64,000 nt of DNA from an uncultured Porphyromonadaceae bacterium (GCA_947176915.1 CAMWSM010000001.1:1-64000); one strand, 5' to 3'; shown: positions 1-9,501, counted from the stretch's first letter. A program made the numbers and translations. The notes: a model not told the origin generated them from the letters alone.

Positions 1-39
1 GGGATATTATCTGTTGAATGTAAGATGGATAGGACTATA

Positions 40-207
40 TGTCCACTTTCAGAAAGAGAAACTTTGAAAAAACTCTGAAAATGTCTACTTTTGCAAAAGA
101 AAATTTACTGAAAAACAACTCAGTGTCTATTTTCATAAATAATAACTATTAAAAAATTTTTTTAGTGTCTACTTTTTGAGGCTGGTACAGTGAGGCAGTG
201 AACTTTT
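40..207 (+). repeat. Four degenerate direct repeats with exact 42-bp period (TGTCTACTTT core at 40, 82, 124, 166)
   Basis: TGTCCACTTT at 40, TGTCTACTTT at 82, TGTCTATTTT at 124, TGTCTACTTT at 166; units 1-3 also resemble each other outside the core. Confidence 0.8.
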
Positions 208-220
208 TGAGGCTGGTACA
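171..220 (+). repeat. Two perfect direct repeats ACTTTTTGAGGCTGGTACA (31-bp period)
   Basis: Copies at 171-189 and 202-220. Confidence 0.9.
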
Positions 221-225
221 ATTTA

Positions 226-316
226 TACCGAAAAACGTTTGAAAAGGGAGGTTTTTTATACCGAAAAACGTTTGAAAAGGGAGTGTTGTTTTACCTAAAA
301 ACGTTTGAAAAGGGAG
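226..316 (+). repeat. Three direct repeats TACCGAAAAACGTTTGAAAAGGGAG (exact 33-bp period)
   Basis: Copies at 226-250, 259-283 and 292-316 (third has one mismatch), each containing the palindrome AAACGTTT. Confidence 0.93.
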
Positions 317-324
317 TATAAATA

Positions 325-355
325 TTGTTTTTTACATTTTAAAAGTGTATTTTTG
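325..355 (+). promoter_or_regulatory. Putative Bacteroidota promoter for the ATPase gene
   Basis: TTG (325-327)-N20-TATTTTTG (348-355), matching the TTTG/TAnnTTTG pattern. Confidence 0.5.
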
Positions 356-398
356 CAAAGAAATTAATTACTAATCATCTCATTATATTCTTGGTTCA

Positions 399-1751
399 AT
401 GCTCTATCGAAAAATAGCACAAAAAATTGAAAAATATCTGTCGCAACAGTCAGATAGAATTATGATTGTAAGCGGTGCTCGCCAAATCGGGAAATCTTTC
501 ATCATACGTCATGTTGGCTCAAAATTATTTTCTAATTACATAGAACTCAACCTTATTAATGATAAGAGCATGCGTGAAGCTTTCTCTATGGTGAACAACA
601 TTGAAGACTTTCATCTAACCCTTAGTCTATACTCAGGTATGAAACTTGGTAGTTATAATGATACTCTTGTGTTTATTGATGAAATCCAAGAGTGCCCCAA
701 CTTGTTAACACTTTTGAAATTTCTTCGTGCTGAAAATAAATACCACTATATCACCAGTAGTTCTCTGCTTGGTGTGACACTCAGACAAACACATTCCATA
801 CCTGTCGGATCAATTGAGATTATAAACATGTTTCCCCTTGATTTTGAAGAATTCTTGATTGCTAACGGAATAGGTAAAGAAATTATTGAATATCTACACA
901 ACTGTTTTATCCAGAACGAGACTCCCAAACAGGATATCCATAGCCGTATAATTGATATTTTCCGACGTTATCTTCTTGTTGGAGGATTGCCGGCGGCTGT
1001 TAATGAATATCTCAACTCTCATAACCTTGTAAAGGTTAGAGCTATTCAGCGTGACATTCATACCCTCTACGCTGCAGACGCAGCCAAATATGATGACCAA
1101 AAACGTTTGAAAATAACTCGTCTCTATAATCTTATCCCCTCCAATATGGAGAATAAAAAGAAAAGAGTGGTCTACAAGGATATAGAGAATAAAAATTGGA
1201 AAAAAGCAAACGATTATGAGGAGGAGATAGAATATCTGATTTCCTCCGGAATTTCTTTGGAAGTAAAGGCAATTTCTAATCCGAAATTTCCATTGATTGA
1301 GACCGAAAGCAAGAATCTGTTAAAACTTTATCTGAACGATGTCGGACTTCTTTCATATATACTTTACAACTTGAATCCTATGCCAATACTGAAAGATGAA
1401 AAAAGTATAAATCTTGGTTCGGTATATGAATGTGTCATAACAACCGAACTTGCCGCACATGGTCATAAACTCTTCTATTATGACAATCGTAATTATGGAG
1501 AAGTAGACTATTTGATCGATGATTATCAATCGTTACATGTAGTGCCTCTTGAAGTGAAGTCCGGCAAAGATTATAGGATTCACAGTGCTTTAACCCGATT
1601 TGTTTCCACACCAGACTATCATATCGAAAGAGGTTACGTATTATCCAATTCGAGCGAAATAAAAGAAAATAACCGCATAATATACATTCCTGTCTACATG
1701 GTGATGTTCTTTAATGCAGCAGGGCCGGAAACTGAAATGATTCCTATTTGA
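399..1751 (+). CDS. AAA-family ATPase with DUF4143-like C-terminal region
   Basis: Walker A-like SGARQIGKS, VFIDEIQE Walker B, EVDYLI...PLEVKSGK C-terminal nuclease-like motif typical of ATPase/DUF4143 proteins. Confidence 0.85.
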   Translation: MLYRKIAQKIEKYLSQQSDRIMIVSGARQIGKSFIIRHVGSKLFSNYIELNLINDKSMREAFSMVNNIEDFHLTLSLYSGMKLGSYNDTLVFIDEIQECPNLLTLLKFLRAENKYHYITSSSLLGVTLRQTHSIPVGSIEIINMFPLDFEEFLIANGIGKEIIEYLHNCFIQNETPKQDIHSRIIDIFRRYLLVGGLPAAVNEYLNSHNLVKVRAIQRDIHTLYAADAAKYDDQKRLKITRLYNLIPSNMENKKKRVVYKDIENKNWKKANDYEEEIEYLISSGISLEVKAISNPKFPLIETESKNLLKLYLNDVGLLSYILYNLNPMPILKDEKSINLGSVYECVITTELAAHGHKLFYYDNRNYGEVDYLIDDYQSLHVVPLEVKSGKDYRIHSALTRFVSTPDYHIERGYVLSNSSEIKENNRIIYIPVYMVMFFNAAGPETEMIPI

Positions 1752-1849
1752 CACCGATAAAAATGCAAGCATGGGGTCATGTCTACCTTGACACAACCCC
1801 ATGTTTACCGGTCTCATTGGGATGATAGGGTCGTTACCCCTATCAATAT

Positions 1850-2765
1850 CTACGGAAAGATGCTGTTGAGCCAATCCACGATTAGCTTGAGAGTTTCTTC
1901 CGAAATATCCCCTTTCAGCAACGCATATTCCTGAGGTAGCCCTGTGGAGCACTCAAAAAAGAGATGATTATGTCCCGGCAGAATCATGCACTCGGCATTA
2001 TAATTTATCTCTTTGATGTGCGCAAGATTCTTCGCCAACACCTGATAATCCTTCTCCCCATTCAATGCCAGCCAACGCTTATTGACGGCGCGTATTGCTT
2101 CAGTTGGATCAGTGCGTAGAAATTCACGATACCAGGGTGAAAGGAGAGTTTCCACTTGTAATTCCACCTGCTTCTTTACTATGGGTAAATTGAACTGCTC
2201 GCCCAATTGATCGGATAATAGAGTTGTGAGCTGAGTCTTTGCTTCCTCATAAGGTAGCTCACTTTTACTAATCTCCAATAGTTTTTTCTGCATAGGCTCT
2301 CCCTCAAACCGTCCCATCATAGCCGTTGTGACAGCTCGTGCCTGTTGCAGGATTATGGAATCTCCGGGATAGGAAGGAGTGGCCAGAGTAATTATAAAAT
2401 CGCATTTTGGATTTTGTGCAAGATTGACAGCAATCAATCCTCCCTCAGAATGTCCCAAAACACCCTTCTTTATATTCGGAGCTACTGAATCCATCCATTC
2501 CAATCCAGCGGCTATATCACCGGTGAGAGTGGCGGTTGTAGCGTTAACCACATCCCCTGAAGATTTCCCTACTCCCCTATCATCAAGGCGAAGCACGGCA
2601 TAACCCTCCTTAGATAGTCGTTCTGCTATCGCTCGAAAGGGGCGGTGGTTGAGCATTGTCTGCATCGAGAAAGGAGAGAGATGTCGCTGTTTCTGCCTCC
2701 TCAGATTGAGCGAATGCCATCAAGCTAATTACTGATAAAAGTAGAGAGAATATTAGTTTCTTCAC
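1850..2765 (-). pseudogene. Secreted alpha/beta hydrolase (serine aminopeptidase-like), probably disrupted near the N terminus
   Basis: ORF 1850-2665 has the hydrolase core (DDRGVGKS, GHSEGG, PGHNHLF). A signal peptide VKKLIFSLLLSVISLMAFAQ begins at GTG 2765 but is in a different frame. Confidence 0.6.
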
Positions 2766-2791
2766 TTTTTGCTTAATTTATTTGTCTACTC

Positions 2792-3568
2792 CTATCTGTC
2801 GATTTTTTTCATCAAATCGGCTACGGCTGCTGCCGGCGTCTGAGCGGCTTCAAGACATTTGATGAATTGAGAGCCTATTATCGCTCCGCTGCTGTAGCGG
2901 CACGCTTCATCGTAGGTGCCTTTGTTGGATATGCCAAAACCTATCAGGCGCGGATGACGGAGATTCATATTGTTTATGCGGCGGAAATAATCCACTTGTT
3001 CCTCCGTAAATCTGTCGCGGGCTCCGGTAGTAGACGCTACAGAGACCATGTAGATGAAGCCTTCGCAATGCTCGTCAATAAGACGTATACGTTCCTCTGA
3101 TGTCTCAGGGGTGATGAGCATTATCACCGGAATATCATATTTCTCGCTTAAAGATTTGTAATCCCTCAGATAATTGGCAAAAGGCAAATCCGGGATAATA
3201 ACGCCATCTACTCCGGCTTCTTTGGCACGACGGAAGAAATTCTCCTCCCCCATCTGCATAATCGGATTTATATAGCCCATTGCTATAAAAGGGGTGTCGG
3301 GATTTCTCTTTCTCGCTTCCTCAACCTGATCGAGCAAAAGACGAAGATTCATGCCGTTTTTCAACGCTATAGTGCCGCTATGCTGTATCACAGGTCCGTC
3401 TGCCATAGGATCCGAGAACGGTATCCCCACCTCTATCATGTCGGCTCCACCTTCACAAAGAGCATCCATGACCTCCACTGTGGAGTCAAGCTTGGGAAAA
3501 CCGGCTGTGAAATAGACGGAAAGCAAATCTTTTTTCTTTATATCAAGCAATTTCTGCAATCTATTCAT
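2792..3568 (-). CDS. trpA: Tryptophan synthase alpha subunit
   Basis: EVGIPFSDPMADGPVIQ motif; last gene of trp cluster. Confidence 0.97.
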   Translation of the reverse strand: MNRLQKLLDIKKKDLLSVYFTAGFPKLDSTVEVMDALCEGGADMIEVGIPFSDPMADGPVIQHSGTIALKNGMNLRLLLDQVEEARKRNPDTPFIAMGYINPIMQMGEENFFRRAKEAGVDGVIIPDLPFANYLRDYKSLSEKYDIPVIMLITPETSEERIRLIDEHCEGFIYMVSVASTTGARDRFTEEQVDYFRRINNMNLRHPRLIGFGISNKGTYDEACRYSSGAIIGSQFIKCLEAAQTPAAAVADLMKKIDR

Positions 3569-4185
3569 TTCCTTATCTTTTTAAAAAATTTTCTTATTAG
3601 ATCCACATCCTTCTTTGCCGGCGAGATTTCAAAACGGCTGTTTAAATCCATACCGGCAAAAGAATTATGCCTTATCCCCTTCACCAACTCCATATCCTCA
3701 GGTCCTATTCCTCCGCTTAACAGAAAAGGGGTCTCTCCCGTATAGCCCTGAAGCAGATTCCAATCGAATTTCCTTCCCGTCCCACCTCGTGAAGCACCCG
3801 ATGTGTCAAACACAAACATATCTATATAATCTTGGTAGTCAGGGAGACTCTTCAGGCTCTCTTCCCCTTTAATCCCGATTGCCTTGAACACAGTCAGCCC
3901 CTTTTCATGCAAAATCCGGCAGTCGGCAGGAGATTCATCACCATGCAGTTGAACCGTGCGGAAACCATACCTCTCCACTAATTGCATGACCGACTCGGGC
4001 TTCATATTGACCGTTACGGCTACCGGCTCAACTCCCTCAGGAAGATTTTTCAACACGTCAGGATTCATTTCGCTGCAATCTCTCGGAGAGGGAGGAAAGA
4101 ATATGAAACCCATATAATCAGGATGCTCTTTACCTATTTCTGCCACATTTAAGGCTTCCCTCATTCCACACACCTTGATTTTCAT
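3565..4185 (-). CDS. trpF: Phosphoribosylanthranilate isomerase
   Basis: KIKVCGMRE start, VQLHGDE, LSGGI motifs; start set to the ATG overlapping the trpC stop (ATGA). Confidence 0.94.
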   Translation of the reverse strand: MKIKVCGMREALNVAEIGKEHPDYMGFIFFPPSPRDCSEMNPDVLKNLPEGVEPVAVTVNMKPESVMQLVERYGFRTVQLHGDESPADCRILHEKGLTVFKAIGIKGEESLKSLPDYQDYIDMFVFDTSGASRGGTGRKFDWNLLQGYTGETPFLLSGGIGPEDMELVKGIRHNSFAGMDLNSRFEISPAKKDVDLIRKFFKKIRK

Positions 4186-5003
4186 AACCCGGAGCATTTG
4201 TTCAATCCACGTGTCTCACTCTCAAATTCCACGAAACGGCGTAGTGTCTCTCCGGGTGAGGATGTCTTCATAAATGCCTCTCCGATAAGAAAACCGTCAA
4301 AGCCCTTATCACGAAGTTTTATCATATCGGTAGCCGTATGTATTCCGCTTTCCGCTATTTTAACAGCATCCTGCGGCAGACTTTCAATTATGCGTGAGGC
4401 GTTTCCTATATCTGTTACGAATGAAGTGAGGTCTCTGTTATTGACTCCCACCAAGTCGGCATCCTTGGGAATAGAGGCTATCTCCTCCTCACTGTGTATC
4501 TCAACAAGAGTCTGCATCCCTAATTCATGGGCTTTATCATTAAGAGTCATTATCTCTCCGGCAGGAAGCATCGCCGCTATCAAGAGGATGGCATCAGCTC
4601 CAAATTGTCTTGCCTGATAAAGCTGATATTCATCCACTATGAATTCCTTTCTCAGCAAGGGCAATCCAGGAGCCCACAGCCGGGCAACGGCAAGGTCGGT
4701 AAGACTTCCCCCGAAGTAAGGAGTATCGGTCAGAACCGACATCGCTGAGGCACCCCCTTCGAAATATTCCCTCGCTATATCCTTCACCTCGCTCATGGGA
4801 TTGATCTCCCCTTTCGAGGGTGAACGGCGCTTATGTTCAGCAATAATCCCGCTCCCGTTGAGAATGGACATCTTCACCGATAGAGGGGAACGGTTATTCT
4901 CAGCCGCCATCTCGCGCAAGGCTTCCAAGGGGAAGAGTCTTTTCATAGCCTCCACCTCAACTCTTTTTGTAGAGGCTATCTTTCTGAGTATGTTCTCTCC
5001 CAT
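4182..5003 (-). CDS. trpC: Indole-3-glycerol phosphate synthase
   Basis: IAEHKRRSPSKG, VGVNNRDL, AESGI motifs. Confidence 0.97.
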   Translation of the reverse strand: MGENILRKIASTKRVEVEAMKRLFPLEALREMAAENNRSPLSVKMSILNGSGIIAEHKRRSPSKGEINPMSEVKDIAREYFEGGASAMSVLTDTPYFGGSLTDLAVARLWAPGLPLLRKEFIVDEYQLYQARQFGADAILLIAAMLPAGEIMTLNDKAHELGMQTLVEIHSEEEIASIPKDADLVGVNNRDLTSFVTDIGNASRIIESLPQDAVKIAESGIHTATDMIKLRDKGFDGFLIGEAFMKTSSPGETLRRFVEFESETRGLNKCSGL

Positions 5004-5008
5004 TTTTA

Positions 5009-6004
5009 TCAGGAATTGATTTCTACAAACCTGCGGAACTTATCAAGTGCTGCACCGCTATCAAGAGATTCCCTCGCCACATTCACGGCATTCTCGATAG
5101 ACAGCTCCGGATCAAGAGTCTTGAGGGCGAAAGCGGCATTGGCTGTTACGCAATCTCTCTTGGCTTGTGAAGCCTTACCGGTCAGCACCTCGTCAAACAC
5201 CTTTGCAGCCTCCTCAACTGTATCGCCTCCGAAAAGGTCTTCCTGTCTTACGGGTCCTAATCCCAGAGCTTTTGCATCCAGCACCATCTCCTTCTCCGTA
5301 TTCACAACCTTAAACGGTGATGTAAGGGAAATCTCGTCATATCCGTCGAGAGAGTGCACTATCGTGCAGTTTATCCCTTCATTCTGTGCTATATAACGGT
5401 AAAGACGCATCAATTTCAGATTATACACTCCCAACAACTGATTCTTGGGAAGCGTGGGGTTGACGAGAGGGCCCAGCATATTGAAGAATGTGCGCATCTT
5501 CAACGATTTCCTCACAGGTCCAACACTCTTTAAGGCAGGACTGAAGAATGGAGCATGAAGGAACGCAACTCCGCTTTCTTCAAGCGATTTTCTAAGCTGA
5601 TCCTGATCTGAAGTGAACTTCACACCGTGCTGCTCCAGAACATTGGAGGCTCCTGAGACAGAACTTGCTCCATAGTTGCCATGTTTTACAACTTTTCTCC
5701 CCGCTCCTGCCACAACGAAACATGAGGCTGTGGAGATATTGAAGGTGTTTTTACCATCACCTCCGGTGCCCACTATGTCTATCGCCTCATCCGTGCCGAG
5801 ATCAACTGCCACACGGCGCTGAAGAATAGCATCACGGAAACCGGTCAGTTCATCCGGAGTTATGCTGCGCATCAGATAGACTGTCATAAAGGCTGATAAC
5901 TGATTGTCATTATATTTGCCGTCAGCTATATTGAGCATTATGTCTCTTGCCTCAGTCCGGCTCAGACTCTTATGCTCGAATAATGTGGATAATATTCTGT
6001 TCAT
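5009..6004 (-). CDS. trpD: Anthranilate phosphoribosyltransferase
   Basis: DIVGTGGDG, NISTA, KHGN motifs. Confidence 0.97.
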   Translation of the reverse strand: MNRILSTLFEHKSLSRTEARDIMLNIADGKYNDNQLSAFMTVYLMRSITPDELTGFRDAILQRRVAVDLGTDEAIDIVGTGGDGKNTFNISTASCFVVAGAGRKVVKHGNYGASSVSGASNVLEQHGVKFTSDQDQLRKSLEESGVAFLHAPFFSPALKSVGPVRKSLKMRTFFNMLGPLVNPTLPKNQLLGVYNLKLMRLYRYIAQNEGINCTIVHSLDGYDEISLTSPFKVVNTEKEMVLDAKALGLGPVRQEDLFGGDTVEEAAKVFDEVLTGKASQAKRDCVTANAAFALKTLDPELSIENAVNVARESLDSGAALDKFRRFVEINS

Positions 6005-6005
6005 T

Positions 6006-6587
6006 TTAATGATATAGGAAATTGGAGATGATTTTTACACCATTCGGCGTCAACACCGATTCAGGATGAAACTGCACGCCATGAATGTCAAGACTCTTAT
6101 GACGCATCGACATTATCTGCCCCTCGGCATCACGGCTCGTTACCTCAAGACAGTCCGGCAGTCCGTCGTTGCTTACAATCCAGGAGTGGTAGCGCCCTAT
6201 CGGGAAGGTCTCCCCCAACCCCTCGAGGATATAGTCGGGCGAAGTCAAATAGGCTTCTGTCTGTACTCCATGATAGACATCGGAAAGATTTTCGAGTTTT
6301 CCTCCGAAATTCTCCCCTATGGCCTGATGTCCGAGACAGACTCCAAGAATAGGTTTCCTCTCTGCATACTCCTTAAGCATATCCATAAGGATTCCTGCCT
6401 CGGATGGTATGCCGGGACCCGGAGAAATTATTATCTTGTCATACTTCTCAATCTCCGGAAGGGTGATTTTATCGTTCCTGACCACATCCGGTACAATTCC
6501 CAACTCGCGCACACAATGCACAATATTGTATGTAAAGGAATCGTAATTGTCAAGAATCAAAATTTTGGCTTTTTTCTTATCATCCAT
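6006..6587 (-). CDS. trpG: Anthranilate synthase component II (glutamine amidotransferase)
   Basis: LDNYDSFTYN, GVCLGHQAI, GVQFHPES motifs. Confidence 0.95.
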   Translation of the reverse strand: MDDKKKAKILILDNYDSFTYNIVHCVRELGIVPDVVRNDKITLPEIEKYDKIIISPGPGIPSEAGILMDMLKEYAERKPILGVCLGHQAIGENFGGKLENLSDVYHGVQTEAYLTSPDYILEGLGETFPIGRYHSWIVSNDGLPDCLEVTSRDAEGQIMSMRHKSLDIHGVQFHPESVLTPNGVKIISNFLYH

Positions 6588-6622
6588 ATCTATTTATCTA
6601 TTCTCTCTTATATTTTAAATCC

Positions 6623-6646
6623 CCAATCACCCAATCACCCAATCAC
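6623..6646. repeat. Tandem octamer CCAATCAC x3 in trpE-trpG spacer
   Basis: Three perfect adjacent copies at 6623, 6631 and 6639. Confidence 0.9.
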
Positions 6647-6647
6647 C

Positions 6648-8039
6648 TCAAAACCTCTCCGCCAAACTCACAGCCTTGACCAGCGCTCCAAGCTTATTTT
6701 TTGTCTCCTGAAGTTCATTCTCCGGAACAGAACGTGCAACCACCCCACCCCCTGATTGAGAATAAAGCCTGTTATCCTTGCTTAGGAAACTGCGGATTGT
6801 GATCGCCTGGTTGATGGAGCCGTCAAATCCGAAGGTTCCTATACAGCCTGCGTATGTAACACGGCTGTGAGGTTCTATCTCGTTGATAAGCTGCATAGCC
6901 CTGACTTTAGGAGCGCCGCTCAAAGTGCCTGCCGGCAATGTTTCTCCGAACAGCTTATAGACATCGGCATCTTCAGGCAAATCAGCTACAACCCGGCTCA
7001 CCATGTGAATTACATGAGAATAAAATTGTATCTGTTTGAGATATTCCACGCTCACTTTCCCTCCGCTGCGGCTTAAGTCGTTGCGGGCAAGATCCACAAG
7101 CATTATATGTTCGGCATTCTCTTTCGGGTCCCGAAGAAGCTGTTCGGCAAGTTCGTGGTCTCTCTTGTCATTTCCCGTGCGTCGGAATGTTCCGGCTATC
7201 GGGTCGATATAGGCCTTTCGATCTGCCGTTACGCGGAAATGTGTCTCGGGAGACGAGCCGAATACCTTAAAGCTTCCGAAATCGAAGAAGAAAAGATAAG
7301 GGGAAGGGTTGACAGAACGCAATGCTCTGTAGACATTAAATTCATCTCCTGTAAACCCCTGAGAAAATCTACGCGAAGGAACAATCTGAAAGACATCACC
7401 GCGTTTCGCATGTGCTATCCCCCTCTTCACCATCTCTATATACTCTTCATCAGTAACGGGCGACTCCAGATCATCCTTAGCCTTAAATGGATAAAGGGCT
7501 ATGTTGTTGTTACGTATTATTGAAAGCAGTTCCTCTGTATGGCTCTCCTCACCCTCCGGAATATTCTCGATGATGGTCATTTCGTTGCGGAAATGATTCA
7601 TCTGGATGATGAAGCGATAGAGGATGTATTGCATGTCCGGAATATCGGCAAGCTTCTCCTCCCTCTTCCGGATCGGAACCGAAGGCTCGAAATATCTCAC
7701 AGCATCGTAGGCGGTAAAACCCAACAGTCCGTTAAACAATCCCCTCTCCGGCACACACTTTTTGAAGGTCTGAATATAATCTTTAAGGGCATCCGTAACA
7801 TTTTCAGCCGGAGAATCGCTTTCCCTTCCATCAGGATAGACTCTCTTGATCCGCTCATTGACTACTGAAAACGAACCTATTGGATCCACACCTATAAGGG
7901 ATACTGAGTTTTGCGACGTATGATAGTCGGAACTCTCAAGGAGCGCCGAACATGGAAAAAGATCGCGTATCTTTAAATATAGACCCACCGGAGTCTCCAA
8001 ATCAGCCGGCAATGTCGTTAATTTCTGTCGTAGTTCCAT
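6648..8039 (-). CDS. trpE: Anthranilate synthase component I
   Basis: chorismate-binding motifs (FQIVPSRR, GTLSGAPKVRAM, GGGVVARS); adjacent to trpG. Confidence 0.96.
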   Translation of the reverse strand: MELRQKLTTLPADLETPVGLYLKIRDLFPCSALLESSDYHTSQNSVSLIGVDPIGSFSVVNERIKRVYPDGRESDSPAENVTDALKDYIQTFKKCVPERGLFNGLLGFTAYDAVRYFEPSVPIRKREEKLADIPDMQYILYRFIIQMNHFRNEMTIIENIPEGEESHTEELLSIIRNNNIALYPFKAKDDLESPVTDEEYIEMVKRGIAHAKRGDVFQIVPSRRFSQGFTGDEFNVYRALRSVNPSPYLFFFDFGSFKVFGSSPETHFRVTADRKAYIDPIAGTFRRTGNDKRDHELAEQLLRDPKENAEHIMLVDLARNDLSRSGGKVSVEYLKQIQFYSHVIHMVSRVVADLPEDADVYKLFGETLPAGTLSGAPKVRAMQLINEIEPHSRVTYAGCIGTFGFDGSINQAITIRSFLSKDNRLYSQSGGGVVARSVPENELQETKNKLGALVKAVSLAERF

Positions 8040-8056
8040 AATTCTTAATTCTCAAC

Positions 8057-8077
8057 TTTCAATTTTCAACTTTCAAT
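8057..8077. repeat. Tandem 7-mer TTTCAAT/TTTCAAC x3 at the trpB-trpE junction
   Basis: tttcaat-tttcaac-tttcaat at 8057, 8064 and 8071. Confidence 0.85.
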
Positions 8078-9268
8078 TCTCGACAGGTAGGTCTGCATAT
8101 CCTTATCCCCCCTTCCTGAAACATTGACCACCACCACATCATCCTTTCCGAATTTTCTCTGACTGAGCACCGCAAGGGCATGGGCTGACTCAAGAGCGGG
8201 GATAATCCCCTCCGTGCGTGTAAGAAGCATGGCGGCTGCCAGGGCCTCATCATCCGTAACAGCCGTAACATCAGCCCTTCCGGAAGTATATAGATAAGCG
8301 TGAAGAGGTCCTACGCCCGGATAGTCAAGCCCGGCCGAGATGGAATAAGGCTCCGTGATCTGCCCGTCTTCTGTCTGCATCACCAATGTGCGCGATCCAT
8401 GAATAATCCCCTCTCTTCCCAACTGCATCGTGGCTGCCGATTCTCCGGTGTCAATCCCTAAACCGGCTGCCTCGGCTGCTATAAGCTTTACCTCATCATC
8501 CTTTAGGAAATGATAGAATGCACCCGCAGCATTACTGCCTCCCCCGATACACGCTATGACGTAATCGGGCAATTCCCTTCCGGTCTGTTCCTTAAGCTGC
8601 TTTCTTATTTCACGGCTGATCACAGACTGGAAACGCGCAACCATCTGCGGATAAGGATGCGGGCCGACCGTACTTCCGATTACATAGAAAGTATCCTGAG
8701 GATTACAGCACCAATCGCGTATGGCCTCATTCGTGGCATCCTTCAGGGTCATGTTTCCCGAGGTAACAGGTCGCACCTCTGCTCCCAGCATCTTTATACG
8801 CTCCACATTTGGTTTTTGGCGCGCCACATCGGTAGCACCCATATAAATCACGCAATCAAGTCCCATGAGAGCACACACGGTAGCCACTGCCACACCATGC
8901 TGTCCCGCCCCCGTCTCGGCTATAATACGAGTCTTTCCCATCCTTTTGGCAAGAAGCACACTCGCTATCGCATTATTGATCTTATGTGCCCCGGTATGAT
9001 TAAGGTCCTCCCTTTTCAGATAGATATTTGTGCCGAAATGTTCTGAGAGTCTTTTTGCATGGTAGAGAGGAGTAGGCCGCCCTACATAATCCTTCAGCAA
9101 CTGTTCATATTCAGCATTGAACTCCTCGTCGTCAGCATACCTTTCAAAGGCTTTCTTAAGATTCTCTACATTGGCATGAAGAATCTCCGGTATGAATGCT
9201 CCGCCAAATTCTCCATAATATCCCTCTTCGTCAACCGGCAAAAATGGATCTATGATTTTTTTTTCCAT
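8066..9268 (-). CDS. trpB: Tryptophan synthase beta subunit
   Basis: [44 protein letters not shown] motifs. Confidence 0.98.
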   Translation of the reverse strand: MEKKIIDPFLPVDEEGYYGEFGGAFIPEILHANVENLKKAFERYADDEEFNAEYEQLLKDYVGRPTPLYHAKRLSEHFGTNIYLKREDLNHTGAHKINNAIASVLLAKRMGKTRIIAETGAGQHGVAVATVCALMGLDCVIYMGATDVARQKPNVERIKMLGAEVRPVTSGNMTLKDATNEAIRDWCCNPQDTFYVIGSTVGPHPYPQMVARFQSVISREIRKQLKEQTGRELPDYVIACIGGGSNAAGAFYHFLKDDEVKLIAAEAAGLGIDTGESAATMQLGREGIIHGSRTLVMQTEDGQITEPYSISAGLDYPGVGPLHAYLYTSGRADVTAVTDDEALAAAMLLTRTEGIIPALESAHALAVLSQRKFGKDDVVVVNVSGRGDKDMQTYLSRIES

Positions 9269-9292
9269 ATATTATTGTTTTTTTTACTAAAT

Positions 9293-9324
9293 GAAAAAGC
9301 CACCGGAATTTAATCCCGATGGCT
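9293..9324 (-). terminator. trp operon attenuator terminator
   Basis: Minus strand AGCCATCGG-gattaaatt-CCGGTGGCT followed by TTTTT. Confidence 0.9.
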
Positions 9325-9387
9325 ATATGTTGAAGTGATTATATATGTCGTTCCCCGGCGTTTGCCGAAGCCTGCATATCTACATTA

Positions 9388-9450
9388 TCAATGCCATCGG
9401 AGTTTATCACCGATGCGCCACCAAAAATGTATATTTATGCAGTTATTCAT
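9388..9450 (-). CDS. trpL: trp leader peptide MNNCINIHFWWRIGDKLRWH
   Basis: 20-codon ORF with a tandem TGG TGG plus a third Trp codon, located between promoter and attenuator; consistent with the Bacteroid-trp leader class. Confidence 0.88.
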   Translation of the reverse strand: MNNCINIHFWWRIGDKLRWH

Positions 9451-9469
9451 ATTTTCTGTTTATTTGCTG

Positions 9470-9501
9470 CAAAATTATAAAAAAACTTTCATATCGCCAA
9501 A
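9470..9501 (-). promoter_or_regulatory. trp operon promoter
   Basis: Minus strand TTTG (9501-9498)-N20-TAATTTTG (9477-9470), just upstream of the trp leader ORF. Confidence 0.85.

Noticed and set aside
40-220. Repeated TGTCTACTTT units as the end of an IS21-like element
   Set aside because: IS21-type ends carry similar multiple repeats, but no istA/istB genes follow and no opposite end is visible; kept only as a repeat array.
226-316. Three 25-bp repeats looked briefly like a mini-CRISPR
   Set aside because: The gaps are only 8 bp, far too short for spacers, and no cas genes are present.
1772-1808. ATGGGGT...ACCCCAT hairpin after the ATPase gene
   Set aside because: Imperfect inner stem and no T tract; a terminator is possible but not supported enough to list.
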